Under the pieces are notes generated by a model, which worked only from the letters and a program-made list of their open reading frames with translations, ran no database searches and was not told the DNA's origin. A stretch of DNA of 64,000 nucleotides from Glandiceps talaboti (Eukaryota; Hemichordata; Enteropneusta; Spengelidae): contig NC_135550.1 in NCBI RefSeq assembly GCF_964340395.1, forward strand, positions 26,298,176 to 26,362,175, given 5' to 3'. Positions within the stretch are counted from its first letter, which is position 1. Each line of letters opens with the position of its first letter. Positions 1-58,595 of the stretch are shown here, one piece after another. Made by a program: the position numbers and the translations under genes.

Positions 1-3000
1 TTTCAAAAGGGTATTGGTAAAAGTTTTTATTTCACAAAGATTTGAAGTGAGAATTTTGATTTTCATGAAAGCGCATACAAAAATGAACATTCTTTCTCAA
101 TAAAAACATCACACTCCTACACATTTTTTTTAAGAAAAGAAAAGTAGTCATTTATTGGCTATGGCATTCAAAAAAAACCCAACACTTTGCATAAAGGTGC
201 AGACATGGAAACCAAAACCATTCAAATTCCCACAACTAGTAGAAGTGACAAAGTCTATATGAATTCTGTCTTGTAAGCCCCATTGTTGATTCATGTACAG
301 CTAACTGTTCAGTTTGGAGTCTGTCGAGACTGAAGTTTAAAAAAGATACTAGTATGATGTCTTTGGACAACTGTCACCTTGTTAGCAACTTGTATCTATT
401 TTGTGCTTCTAATGTTTAGTACACCTTTGAAGAACTATGGACCTGTTGCCAGTTTCTACCTTTTGCTCATAAATAACTATGGACCTTTTGCTGGTTCCAC
501 AATGCACCATCCACCTCCCTAAACAACGCAATGTATTTTGTATGCCTAAACTGGAAAGTTGACAATTTCCTTTGTACAGAGCAAGCTATAATTATTTTAG
601 TTTGCCTCCTCGATAAACTGCAGACAACAAAACTATTTCCCTTTCAAGCTTGCTGTTGTATGATGGCAATGGTTGATCCTTGTATAAAAAGGGGCAGTTT
701 CAAATTTCCTAATTTTTTTCCTGCATTTTCATCTCTTGATCTTTCACACTTTCACAGCATGAGATTGTAATTTTCATGAAGATTCTAATAGTTCTGGCCT
801 TCTTATTTAATTTTCCTTTTTCTTTTCGTTTTGGAGATAATTGCTTCCCTTGAATCATATTTAGCTAGCATCTTCTGAGCACTGTCCAACCCAAGTTACT
901 TTTCATTTATGCTTTTGTAGGCATTTTACACACTACATGTAAAATCGAAATAATAAGCAAATCACAAAGTAAACTTGGCTTCATATAAAATCCATTGTAT
1001 GTTGACAGTTGAATAGTTTTTCAGTGAACATTTTCGATAACCACCATATATGAGTTAAACAATTTGAAGTACCACCACTTCATATATTAAAGTGGATTTT
1101 GTTATGATTAAAAAGAGTATGTTATCAATTGGTGAATTTAACACAATATAACGATGACATGCATAACATTTGTAAATCTTGAGTTTATGGTGAAAAAAAA
1201 ATACCCTGTGTAACAGATTGTACATACTTGACCTTAACTTGGACATCAACAAACATGTCACTGCCCATTTTAACTTGGACATCAACAAATCTGTTACTGC
1301 CCACCTTAACTTGGACATCAACAAACATGTCACTGCCCATCTTAACTTGGACATCAACAAATCTGTCACTGTCCACCTTAACTTGGACATCAACAATTAT
1401 GTTACTGCCCACCTTAATTTGAACATCAACAAATAAATTACTGCCCACCTTAACTTGGACATCAACAAACATATTACTGTCCACTTTAACTTGGACATCA
1501 ACAAACATGTCACTGCCCACCTTAACTTGGACATCAACAAACATATTACTGTCCACTTTAACTTGGACAACAACAAACATATTACTGTCCACTTTAACTT
1601 GGACATCAACAAACATGTCACTGCCCACCTTAACTTGGACATCAACAAACATGTTACTTGCCCATCTATCTCCTTACATTTCTGAGAGCACTGATTTCTT
1701 CCCAACGGTTTCATTTCAGTACTACTCAAATACCATCCACTATGTGTGATCAAAGTCTAGTATTAATCTTCAAGGTTTATATTCAATTTTTCAATTCACA
1801 GGAGTGGGATAGTTATCCCTACAACCATTTTTAGACGACATTTTGAGTCCATATAAGGTAGTTCTGTGGAGATCAAACTTGATGTATTTAATACAGACTT
1901 GGAACACACAGAGATGACAGAGACTATGCTCTCTACATTACACTGTCCATTGCGTTTGATCAACTTATGGATCACTCACTATGTTGTTTGTAGTCTTACT
2001 GGATATGCAGTATTGTTTGTACCAGGAAAACTTAGACTCAGAAAGCAGGAAACAGTTTACTTCCCCTTTCTAATGAAATCAATGTATTTTGATATAATGA
2101 AGGTGGAGGAATATGACTCACCATATGACATGAACAGAGGTTTACTTTAAATAATGTTTTCCATGTTTTGTCACATAGTTCTCATCAGACGCTCCTGAGG
2201 GTGAAATAATGTCACAATTTGAATGCAAGAAGTGAAAATTTGAGCTGCTATGATGCATTTGAATACTGAGAATCAAGCCTACGGTTTGTTGACTAACAAA
2301 TTCTATTGATATTATTAAATAACTAATACCTAGTGAAACCTCACTGCAAATCAATTAATAAAATACATAATTTACCTATGTACGCAACTCTGCTTGTCAC
2401 ACTGTTGGTTTTTTTTTTCTTGAAGTGGGCAAGACAGTTGAGAAAGGTATTTATAAAAGTCACTTTCATCAAATCTTCTACTACAAAATTTTGAAAATGT
2501 ACCCCCTCCCCGTCCTCAGTGGTTCTACATTGGTGAGAAGCCCCCTTCCCTCCCCTTACTGACGATACATTTACCATCCATTGAGCTGTTCTTGACATTT
2601 AAATATTGTAGTTCCCCTGCACATTTCTCCCAGTCTTAAAGGTTCATTCTTTTCACATTATACAAAAGAAATTCACAGTTGACTTATTGATTAAAAAAAA
2701 GAAAGAAAGAAAGGAGTATCAACTTATGGCCATTTTGACAACATAGCAATTTGACAGAGTGAAATCCCTGGAGTTTTGAGTTGCCCATGACCTTTGACCC
2801 AAGAACATGCATCAAGTATGGTCATATATGACATCACTTCAACATAGTAAACAAAACATAAAGAAACATAAATGTTCATTAATCAACATCCAAAATGTCT
2901 GACAGCAAGCAAGCATAAACATTAGTATAAATAAAAACAAGAGTTGATTTTTCTCCTTGTCAATGCATGTTCTTGGTCTGTGTCCAGGAAGCTCTGGGCT

Positions 3001-3064
3001 TAATTGCTACACATGTAATAAAATGACATCATTCGTTAGAAACATCGCCATCATCACTTGGTGC
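1..3064 (-). other. PP1 3' flank / probable 3' UTR region
   Basis: No recognised protein gene. Minus-strand AATAAA signals (TTTATT on plus) lie at 151-156 and 27-32, so a 3' UTR of up to about 2.9 kb is possible, though a nearer variant signal could be used. The stretch contains the 36-bp minisatellite at 1231-1665. Open frames here, such as 1866-2150 plus (94 codons), have no recognisable family or splice structure. Confidence 0.4.
1231..1665. repeat. 36-bp minisatellite, about 12 copies
   Basis: Unit of 36 bases containing AACTTGGACATCAACAAACA and then TGTCACTGCCCACCTT. Copies differ by a few substitutions, with alternating ATGTCACTGCCC and ATATTACTGTCC variants that suggest a higher-order two-unit pattern. 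Because 36 is a multiple of three, a frame without a stop in the unit stays open along the array, which explains the repetitive open frames on both strands here. It lies in the 3' flank of PP1. Confidence 0.9.
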
Positions 3065-10837
<7,773 letters not shown>

Positions 10838-10841
<4 letters not shown>

Positions 10842-10866
10842 TTTGGTGTACCCGTACTGACGTCAC
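10838..10866 (-). promoter_or_regulatory. PP1 core promoter elements: CRE palindrome and YY1-like start context
   Basis: A perfect cAMP-response-element palindrome TGACGTCA occupies 10858-10865, about 17 bases upstream of the PP1 start codon. On the minus strand the start codon itself is embedded in CCAAAATGGCGGAC, which fits the YY1 element common at metazoan housekeeping start sites. Both are read directly; their activity is inferred. The nearness of the CRE to the ATG implies a very short 5' UTR if it works as a usual upstream element. Confidence 0.45.
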
Positions 10867-13800
10867 TTGTTGTTAACCATTTGCCTTATTTAGCAATCAC
10901 CAGGGACACTAATATCCGTCAAGATATTCAAGGGGTGGTGTCTGTGATACACAAAGCAAAATAAGGAACGATAAATATATATCGCCTAGTTCTATCTGAA
11001 AGTATCAATATAATTTCAAAAGAATTATTTCAGATTAGAATAATTCATTTATACTTTGAAAAGTAGTATTTCACTGTAATTAACAGTGCAGGAACCCCTA
11101 TGCCATAATGGACGAGACTGACCTACATTTGCGCGGAAGTTCATCATCAGACCTACCTATGCTACTTTTGCGAGGAGTATCCGAATTTCGAGGGATTGGC
11201 TCACAGGTGGTCTACTGTCGTCAATTCAGTGACATGAGATGTGGGGAGTGAAAGGGGAGGGTTATTGAAAATAAGGTAGTACTTTTGAAATGAATATTGT
11301 TCTATAGCTGCAAATATCGCCCCGGAATATAATCTTTATTAGTTTCAGTCAAGTCCAGTACTAAATATGCAAAGATAACAATAATAATAACAATAACAAA
11401 AAAGTCAGGGCTAAAAAGGAAGCCGAATGTTTTTTGTTTTATACACTTTCTCTAGGAACTGATGGCGAATATTCCCTGTAACTTTTGTTTGGCCACTTTA
11501 GGTTCTAGAACTTAACATACACTATAAAATTCTCACTGCCAGAAATAAACGGGTTACAAAAACGGGTGACGTCGGCCTGGGTGAAACTTGGACATTTTCA
11601 TCAATTTCAAAGAATAGGCTCTGGAATAGGCAATTATCTATGACCCATCTATACTTTACATTTTGATTAAAATTATAGACAATAGAAATAATTATTTACT
11701 CGACCCTATTGTAGGGCTTCATGTTATATCACAGGGAGCCCAGAAACCGTGTTACAAAACAAACAAACGAATAAAATGACTCGAAGAAATTAACATAACA
11801 TAACATAACACATGAATAACTATCTATAGTTGATAACAGTTGTAGAATCGAATATTTTAAATTTCTTATGCTTACGTTTATCTTTACATATACCTAGTAG
11901 GCACAGCACTACATCGACAGTACGGACTTTACCTTTTCCAAGAAATAAATGATATTTCTTGATGGGTAAAGCTTTGTTCAATGGGAGTCATTGGTACTGA
12001 GGACATATTACATCAATAGTTCAGTTCAATGTGTATAGTCAGTAGGCGTGGCGGATCTTAGGTACAATTCAGTAATCATCTACAATCTCAACTATAACCG
12101 TGTTATAATATGTCGTGTGCATTTACACAGGACACATAATTTTATTTAAAGTTGTTGTTGTTGTTGTTGTTGTTGTTCTATTTTATCTTATATTCTGTTA
12201 TTTTGTTCGAATTATAGAACCAAAACGGACCACGGGGGTGTTACAAAGCAAATCTAGTTTGTGAAAGTCACAGGTTGCCAATCCCCTGGCGAGTCATTAG
12301 GGCGGAACTGACAAACATTTCTTTCATTTTATATCTCTCTCAAAATTGTTCCGGAATAAGAAATCCGTAACATCACTTCCGGGTATAACTTCCCCTGGTT
12401 AGTAGATATTGCCATATCTAATGGTATCACAGTATAACGGTTTATAAACGGATGATAAACTGTGATGAAATTAGATATATGTTAAAATACATTCTCAAAA
12501 TATTAAAGTATGCATGCATTGCTACTACATGTAAAAGTGTGTAAGGCTGTTCAGTTCGATGACGACCCACTTACATGCAACTTACTAGTAGTAAGTAGTA
12601 TATATTTATGTAAATTTATAAAACACGTAAACTCTCTTGTCATCCAATATTCCTCATTGTTATTCTTCGTTTTTCTTAAGAAATGCTTTGAAGTCTTGTA
12701 AATATTTGAAAGTTTCATGTCACGAACTGGGTAAATTATAATGTCACACGTCAAGTAGTCGAACTTGTTGAATCCTGTGTGGGATACATCATGTGCATGC
12801 CAACAGAAAACGAATATATTTGATATCATACAGTGAACATGACACCATTCACTGTAATTAATTCTCCATCATGAATGTATCTAATCTAGCCACATCCTCT
12901 CAATACATATATTGGCGACATATCCATGATTCAACCACCGACAGATTTTTTCCTGTTCTCGGTGAGAGAAGTTTGCAGTTCCGCTCTAGAGGGCGCACCT
13001 CACTCTGCCGTTGCGGTAAAAACCACCGTCTCAGGCGTCTGCTTCCATCACCACTAGTGCACTTAGTCCGACTTGAGTGAAAGAGTGCATTTTGTAAGAT
13101 AAGAACAATATCATGTTTATAATTCTGATTGAAGTATGAACTGACGACATTGTGTTAAGTATCTGTTTAAATAATGTTCTTGCCCCACATTTTTTTGTGC
13201 ATTCATATTTTTTAAGGGGGCTTTAAATTATAAAAGAAGGAAACATGGGCTAAAACAGGACAAGTAAGCTTATTGCGCTAATGGATCGTAAGTAACATTC
13301 TCAAATGTAAGTTTTTTTGTGTATTCGTTGTGATTCTCTATAATTGGAAACAACTGTAATAGACATGCATACTAGTAATATTTGCAAACATTTGGTTCAA
13401 ATCAAGTATGAATGTTACTCCAATATATCATTTATCTGCAATAAATGAGTACAAAAACAACAACATACTTTGATGAGCTTAACTCATATTTCAAATTCTA
13501 ACAGCCCTTTGTCATGACTTCATGTAATCATACAAAAGCACACTTTTGATTTATTAAGAATGTTACGCCCATCTATTGGCATGCAAGGGATGCTTGTATC
13601 AAAATTTGGAATATGTGTGTTTTCATCTATTGTTTCTACAAGTACCTAGGCAGATCTAAGCACTAAAGACCATATTTGATCAAACTGGGTCTGGTTTGAG
13701 AACACAAAAATCCATTGTTTAACCATTGTTTTGACTGCTTAAGGTTAAAAACTGGTCTTTTTACTGCACATCTTCACTGCGCATGTAAAAGAGTGTTCTA

Positions 13801-14410
13801 ATCTAGTGTAGTGAGTACACGCTCACTTGAGCACTGTACACATGTACAAATATGGTTTCGCATACCTTTGACTGTCTGGCATTCCCTATTGTTTTAGCCT
13901 ACATCTGAAGGAAAATGATCTGTAAAGGGACTGCTTTAGTTGTTGCAGTGCTTGTATGGATTTATAAATTGATTTATGACAGTGAGTTTACCTATTTTTT
14001 CCGACCCAGCCAGTCAAGGAGAGCGATAGATGTTGGTGGATATTTAATTCTGAATCTTGACTTTAATAAAACCATGGCTTTTCTAGCTTCAACCATCAAG
14101 TACCAACCTACCTTTGGGTTTTGCTTGGTATGTACGGTACTAGCTGGCATATCAGAACTGCTAAGCATTGAAGGAGGTATCTGCTCTATTGAGTGCATTC
14201 TTGTTTTTGTCTGTGATGGGGCTCTTGCATCCTCTCATTGTGAATATTTGCATTTTCCATATCAGGAAATATACCATTTAATATGCCATCTCTCCATGTC
14301 TTGCTTTTTGTGTACTTTTATACTAACACCATAGTTAATATGATACAGATAAACGATAACTATTTATCAGGAGGGTGGCATGAAATTTGACATAGTGACA
14401 GTAGGAGTTC
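10866..14410. other. Intergenic region between PP1 5' end and SRP9 3' end
   Basis: About 3.5 kb without a recognised gene. It contains a (GTT)n run at 12151-12177 and a short (AACAT)n run near 11790. A noticeably more GC- and CpG-rich patch at about 12940-13080 could be a promoter or first exon of an unannotated transcript. A 139-codon plus-strand frame at 13915-14334 starts with a hydrophobic stretch but matches no family I recognise and has no clear splice partner, so I do not call it a gene. Confidence 0.4.
12940..13080. promoter_or_regulatory. GC-richer patch, possible promoter or non-coding exon
   Basis: Within AT-rich intergenic DNA this stretch holds a cluster of CpG dinucleotides (for example TTCCGCTCTAGAGGGCGCAC and GCCGTTGCGG). 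Such patches in this window otherwise coincide with gene 5' ends (10780-10870, 17240-17600). A GTAAGAT donor-like site follows at 13095. No coding exon could be attached. Confidence 0.2.
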
Positions 14411-14587
14411 AATTGAAAGTGCAGTGTTTATTTGAAAATATTAACAACTTGAACATAAAAGTACATTTCAGATAAAGGAAACTGCGTTGGTCTGCTTTCA
14501 CCAATTTGTCCTCTTTCTTCTTCATTTTCATTGTAAGTGTCTGTCAAGATCTTCTCTCTCATACTCCAACAGATAACTATGTCAGTG

Positions 14588-17161
<2,574 letters not shown>

Positions 17162-17705
17162 ATTTATGTAAACATCACAACAAAGTGAGGAAATTTTCCA
17201 CGTTGAGAACTGAGACTTTGAGGTTCCAGCTGTTTTTAAAGGCAAATGATGCGCATGCGTAAAAATAGGTCAAAGTTCTTTTTCAAGGTCACGTTTTAGG
17301 CAGTAATATGCATTCCAAAAGAAGCACTTGGGAAGAAAATGGAGTAGCACAAATAGCAGCAATAAAATGAGGGGTAACTGGAAGGCGTGCTTTTGCAATC
17401 AATGTTTCCAACTGGCACTACATCGGCCTCCCTCGCAGTGCATTGTGGGTGTGATCCCAGTTTGAGATACAAAATGGCGTCATGCATGTGAAATAAGGGA
17501 AGTAGCGTACGCGAAATCCGTTCACCTGTGTTTAACTTCACCTAGGAATCTTCTGCTTGTAGATCCAGTCTTGTTTGTATCCGCCAGTATCCGATCTTAC
17601 GGGCTTTAACTACTGCGCTGGTTCAAAGAGAAGTTTTCAGTATTTATATTCCTGAAAGGTGCCTTTATTGTGTCAGCTGTGTCTATCTGCAGTAACGTTA
17701 TCACA
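17162..17705. promoter_or_regulatory. Shared divergent promoter of SRP9 and Ena/VASP
   Basis: The start codons of SRP9 (minus, 17161) and of the Ena/VASP first exon (plus, 17706) are 544 bases apart, and the interval is richer in CpG than its surroundings. An NRF-1-type palindrome TGCGCATGCGT lies at 17250-17260, next to the SRP9 side, and a YY1-type AAAATGGCGTCATG at 17471-17484. The latter also opens a five-codon upstream frame (MASCM) in the Ena/VASP direction. Bidirectional activity is inferred from the arrangement. Confidence 0.6.
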
Positions 17706-52629
<34,924 letters not shown>

Positions 52630-54362
52630 AAGTGTGTATGCATGATTTGACACACAGTCTACAACTCTAAAATGAAGACAAAGAGTGTGTACCATGAACA
52701 TCATTATGCTTCCATTGGTATCGATCACTACATGATGTCCCACCACCTAAAAACAAACGCTTTGTTACACCAGACCACCACACATATATTCCATGATGAA
52801 GCATACAGACTTTTGTGTTGTGCATTCCAAACATATGTGGATTGATTTGTCAGCAAGTGCTGGATCACCAAGCTGTCTAGTCGTGTTGACACCTCGATAT
52901 GGACTGTGCAAACAGCCATCTGTAAACCCATTTGCATGTGTGTGTGTGTGTATGTAGATTATACTCAGTTTGTTTGTTTGTTTGTTTGTAGATACAATCG
53001 TATATCGCATTTAGCTTCATTTACTAGTGTTTTGGTGGAATATGCCCTGTCATGCCAATTATAATGAGATGCTATTATTTCTTTTAATTACCAGTTTTCA
53101 GTTCAGGACAGGATTTTATTTTTTTGATGTATACAATCATGGAAATAACACTGAAGTATTTAGTGAGAGGAAGAAACAAGTCATCAACTTAATGAATCAG
53201 AATTAATTATTTTAGAGTTAAATAGTGTTTTTTTATGAAAGTCCACTTTTTATCATTTTTGTCAAGAATTAGAAAATAATTTTCATTCATAATGTATTTG
53301 CCAAAAAGAAAGTTTTTATGAAAGAGTGGTTACGCAACTTATTAAGCAGGTAGAAACGTAACATGCATGTTGATTTGACAGGCCCAATTTATAACTTAAA
53401 AAAGCAAGATGTTTGGACCAATAACAGAATACTTTATGTCACTCCAAAGGGTGAGCTCATGCCTGTTATTTTTTTCCATAATACCAATTAGTATTTACCA
53501 TAGATGGAAGTTTGAAGGGAACCAGCAAACAATTTATATATTCTAGTTCATAGCTATGACCAATATATATATGATTTCACATGTTGTGAGAGTGGTAGGT
53601 CAAAGGTCAAAGGTCAGACACAGACTTGTAGCTTTCAACCCACCAAACTGGACAAGAGTATTGTTTTACAAGTGGTTAGATGTGATATAACATTTGATGC
53701 TGCTGTATACCGTCACATATAAACCTTGTAAAAAAACAAAAAAACAGGAACTATCAGTGATTTACTAATGATCATAGTTGGAGTTTTACAAAGTAATGTA
53801 CATACATTATATTACTATGGCCGCTATGACTTTTACTCAGAGTTGATGAAAATAATACTAGTCGGATGGAAACATTGTAGTTAATTAAACAGACTTTGTA
53901 ATTACACAATGTACTTAAGTTGCTATGGTAACCAGTTAACAACTGATACATATGTATTTATGCAAGGAAGTAAAACAATATTTAGCAGTCTTTTAAAATT
54001 TAAACCACCCAATGCATGTCAGAGTATGTAAGCAGTTATAACTACAACCTAGAGAGAACACCTTCCTCTACATTTCAGCTCCCTCCCCCTCAAACATTCT
54101 TCCAGCTATTTTATACACATTTAGCTCTGTCAACAATAAGAATTCATTTCTAAAGAAGTACTCACATTTAGAATGATTTTAATAAGTATACTTGTCACCC
54201 AGCTTCTGCAAGTAAGACAGATGACTTCCTGAGCTGTGTCTGTCTTCATTTATTATATGCAAATTAGCATGTCATTATGATGAAGAGCCTACACAAACAG
54301 CAAAGAGAGACATTCATTTATATAAAAATCAATAGTTTGCACTTTTTACTGTATTTGTGTGA

Positions 54363-54480
54363 AGTCATAGTAACTGTTGTCATAGTGACCAAACTTCACT
54401 GTAAAGTCTTATTAACCATTGTCATAATTACTAGCTTCACTTTTGAAATCTTAGTAACCATTGTCATAGTTACTTATTGG
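54363..54480. repeat. About 50-bp tandem repeat, roughly two and a half copies
   Basis: Copies of AGTAACCATTGTCATAGTTA followed by CTAGCTTCACTTTTGAAATCTT, moderately diverged. Confidence 0.75.
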
Positions 54481-55032
54481 TTTCACACAAACACATTCAA
54501 AAATCAGTTGAAAAATTTTCTCTTGAAATAATCCAAAATGTGTCATTCTTGTGTCATGTAATGTTTGATCTGTGTGTAAACCAAAGTAATGCTCAATATA
54601 TGAATGGTTGTGGCAAAAAATTAGTTACCAATCAAAATGCTGGCCATTTTAGAAAGAGTTGTAATATTTTGCTATATAGAGACTGCTCCAAATTTGGCAT
54701 TCAATAGTGTATAGTGTATTGTGTTGAAGCAGCACACATGGTGCTAACCTTTGAACTAACGTTAGAAGTGTTATTTTTGTATGGTTGGTGAAATTTTGTA
54801 ATTGTACAAGAAAAGGAGTACGTCATTTAGAGTGTCACAAGGTCAGTGAAATACATTTCATAACATAGTGTTAATCAAATTTAGTTATTTACAACCAAGA
54901 TCAAAGTTGTGTGGAATGTACAGTGGACGCAACATCATTATTATTGAACCTGTTGTCATTTTTTCTCTTTGACTGGGCAGCTGAGTGGAAGTGTCATTTA
55001 AAAAGTAGGCATGTGTCAATGATAGTTGTATT

Positions 55033-55215
55033 GGGTACAGACAGAATGTTACAATGTAACACCCACATTCATGGTGTATTTGGTATAGACAGAATGTTAC
55101 AATGTAACACTCACATGCATGGTGTATTTGGTACAGACAGAATGTTACAATGTAACACTCACAGACATTGTTTATTTGGTACAGACAATGTTACAATGTA
55201 ACACTCACATGCATA
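55033..55215. repeat. 48-bp minisatellite, about four copies
   Basis: Unit of 48 bases starting ACAGACAGAATGTTACAATG, continuing TAACACTCACATGCATGGTG and TATTTGGT. The unit includes a small palindrome, TGTTACAATGTAACA. The last copies have short deletions. Confidence 0.9.
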
Positions 55216-55918
55216 GTTTATTTGATGGAGACTGTGATTTGAATAATGTTTCATCCATTGTGTTTGTTGTCTGGGATATTACACCAACTATTTCTGGTAT
55301 TGAAAATGTTAAGTCTGGTAACCTTGATTCATTTATCACTTTTGTATAACATCGTAAGTTGCAGTTACACTCATGTGAATAGGCACACAGACTCTTACTG
55401 AGAGTGATGTTTTCAACCCCCAAAAATAGCCTGTTGGTTCGGTGTATACATAATAATGTTGCACAGACTACATACTGTCCACACAACTTTGATGTTGGTT
55501 GTATCATGCTAACAGTATCTGATATGTAAACAGAGTTTCAAATTAAAGGAATACATACATATTGGTGATGATGGTGGTGGCCATTGCTGTAGAGTATTTG
55601 TGGTCAGTCTGCAGATTAGTTTGTATCATACCAGCTGACTTGTTTGTGTCCTACCAGTTCAGACTTTATTACAATGTTTATAGCAGCAGAATACAAACAT
55701 GGTGTAAAATTTCATGCAAGAGGATATTTTCACCACATTTCAGTCTCTGTACAACTTAATAGTTACAGGATTAACATGTTGCCTTATTTTATTGAGGCAC
55801 GAACATAAGGGGGAGGGGGACTAAAAGAAAGGGACCTGCTGACTTCGCTTAGGGGATATTTCAGGGATTGGGTTGGAGTTTTGGGCATTGGAAGGGGTGG
55901 AATCTGGATTGAGGGACA

Positions 55919-56272
55919 TTTAACAGTCTCCTTACATGTTGTGATGTTATGGCATTCAACAGTCTCCTTACATGTTGTGATGTTATGGCATTCAACAGTC
56001 TCGTTACATGTTGTAATGTTATGGCATTTAATTTCTCCTTACATGTCATGTTGTGATGTTATGGCATTCAACAATCTCCTTACATGTTGTGATGTTATGG
56101 CATTCAACAGTCCATATATGTTGAAATGTTCCTTCAACAGTCTCATTACATGTTGTAATGTTATGGCATTCAATAGTCCATATATGTTGTAATGTTATGG
56201 CATTCAACAGTCTCCTTACATGTTATTTGTGACATTCAACAGTCTCATTACATGTTGTAATGTTTCATTTCT
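55919..56272. repeat. 36-bp minisatellite, about nine copies
   Basis: Unit TCTCCTTACATGTTGTGATG then TTATGGCATTCAACAG. The first copies are almost identical and later copies are shortened and diverged. Frames open on both strands through the array are by-products of the 36-base period. Confidence 0.9.
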
Positions 56273-58541
56273 CCTAGATGACAACAAATCTTTGTTTTGT
56301 AATTCCTTTTTAATCATAGATTATATTTGTAGCTTCATGACGTTTAAAAGTTGTGAATTCCAGCCAGTATTTTCCTAAATTCATACATTATGTTATAGAT
56401 AATATTATATGCAGCACACAGAATTAGAATCATGTTTCTGAATGGTCTAAAAACACTAGCTAGATATCGATGTGTGATATGGCAAATTATTACCTAAATC
56501 TATCAACTCCTATAATCATTTCCCTGATGAAAATGGCGATGTCTTCTGCCACAGCTCAAAATGGCACAGATTATACCAACAAATTCAAAGATAGAGTGAA
56601 TTGTTTTGGTATTCATTTCCAGATAGAGTGGATTGATTCTTCACTTCTAGACATATAAAGTACAAAATGTTTAGAAAAAGCCAAATTTATGAATTTTGAT
56701 GGTGCTATGCTTCCAATCCAAACACATCGGTACTTACCACTTCCATATTTTTAGAGAGAATACAGTGATTTCTATCTAGACCATTTTGAAATTTGTTAGT
56801 AACCTATAAAGCCATATATCACACATTTTCATGTTATTTGCCCAAATTTCTTGTCAAATTTGTATTACACCTATTGCTAATTTTCAAATCAAATAGAGAG
56901 TAGCCAACCACAGAAAATAATAGGATCATGCTTTTAATCAAGGGAAGGTTGGTTTACAAAGATTTGTTGATATCAGTTTTATTTTGACTTTTGAACAATT
57001 GTCGCTGGTTTACTGTGCATGTACCTGCCATTACTATAATATAAACAGTATGGTATACTACGGGGAGGGAGGAGTTATGGTTTATTGGGTAGGTAGGAAA
57101 ACTTTATGATTGCTTTTACTTGTTATCAATATATATGTGCTGAGCAAAGCTACAAGTATAGATTTGGAAGATTTCTACCCTTTTAGGAGTTAATCTTTTA
57201 AAGAAATCTCAAAATAAGTTTTAAATATTTTTTTTTTTTAGAAAACTTTATGCTCAGAAAATTTGATTAAGTAATTGTTTTATCAAATTACTGTAAGTTT
57301 AAGGGCGAAATTACAGAAAAAGACGTGAATTTTGATTGGACATGGACTAATGCCAATTTTAAGATTAACAAAAATAATCAGTATTTACATGAATTTTGAC
57401 TTCAATGACAAGGCATATTATTGATGTAAAATAAACTAGAGTTTAAAGTAGTTTGTCTATGTGTTGTTATGATATAGTTTCATCACTGACTAATCAGCTG
57501 ACCTATCTTGGCCTCTGTTTTCTGACTATAATGCTGTCATTTTACAAAGTCACTATCAGTGTTTGCCTTATCACACCACTGCATGACAACATATGTGGTA
57601 TCTTTTACAACAGTTATTTCACTGTTGAGAACAAAATATTTTAATGTACAATAAAACTTACAACTACTGTGGCATAATTTGAGAAAAAAAAGTATTCTAT
57701 GACCAGTATTGGTTGTTGGTTTACATCGACTCTCAAGAGTGTGTACAACGTTATTATGACTATTGAAGTGCAGAGTCCAAAAATGTCAGCATTTACAAGT
57801 TAATTCTATTAGATTTGTGAACTACATGTTTTAATGTACGTGTACTTTGTTTAGTGTATCATACATGCTGAAATATTAAAGTTTTGGATCTACGCGATGA
57901 TAGGCCAAAAGAATAAGTTGTCAAAGGTCAGCCAGGTATGACTAACAGAGGGTCAGCATTTTAGTAAAAGTAGTAGTCAACCCCTGTGATGGTGCAGTTA
58001 CAAATTCTACTCTAATCACCTGTTATACATTATTTTTTAAAAAGATGGATGTATGTATGTATGTAAATTTAAACATTTGGAAAGCACTGTAGATGTATTT
58101 TGGCAATGTAGAGAGAGGCTTTGGTAGGTGAGAAATCAGATTGCAGTGAAATTATGAAATATTCTATAGTATACTTATATATGCAAAGTAGGAGTAATAG
58201 TAGTAGCCAATGAAAACAATGATAAGACATCACATGTAGTGTTAGAATACTCAGAGGTATGGTGTCTTTGTTTGAGAATACCAGATAATCTTCATCTACG
58301 ACAGACTGAGATAATTATGCTGTTTTTATGTAGTACCATGATAGTATATGTACCTGTAGATTCTTTTCTAGGTCCTGCCATTGTCTTTTATTCACCATGC
58401 TTATATTCCTCCCATATCAAATATTTCGTATTATATCAAGATTCTTGTTAAATAAAGTAAATGACTTTTTACCACAATTCAGTCTCTGGACTTCCTTTGT
58501 GATTTTTGTCAATCACGTCATCACACAAACCTGTTTTCAGC

Positions 58542-58560
58542 GTCTGTCTGTCTGTCTGTC

Positions 58561-58592
<32 letters not shown>
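58542..58592. repeat. (CTGT)n(GT)n microsatellite
   Basis: A tetranucleotide tract passing into a dinucleotide tract, between the two convergent genes. Confidence 0.95.

Positions 58593-58595
<3 letters not shown>

Noticed and set aside
1055-1753. Several overlapping repetitive open frames on both strands (for example MFVDVQVKVGSD repeats)
   Set aside because: They are by-products of the 36-bp minisatellite, whose period keeps stop-free frames open; there is no start context, splice structure or non-repeat coding sequence.
13915-14334. 139-codon plus-strand frame with a hydrophobic N-terminus
   Set aside because: No recognised domain, no convincing promoter or splice partner, and a 68-codon frame on the opposite strand overlaps it; insufficient to call a gene.
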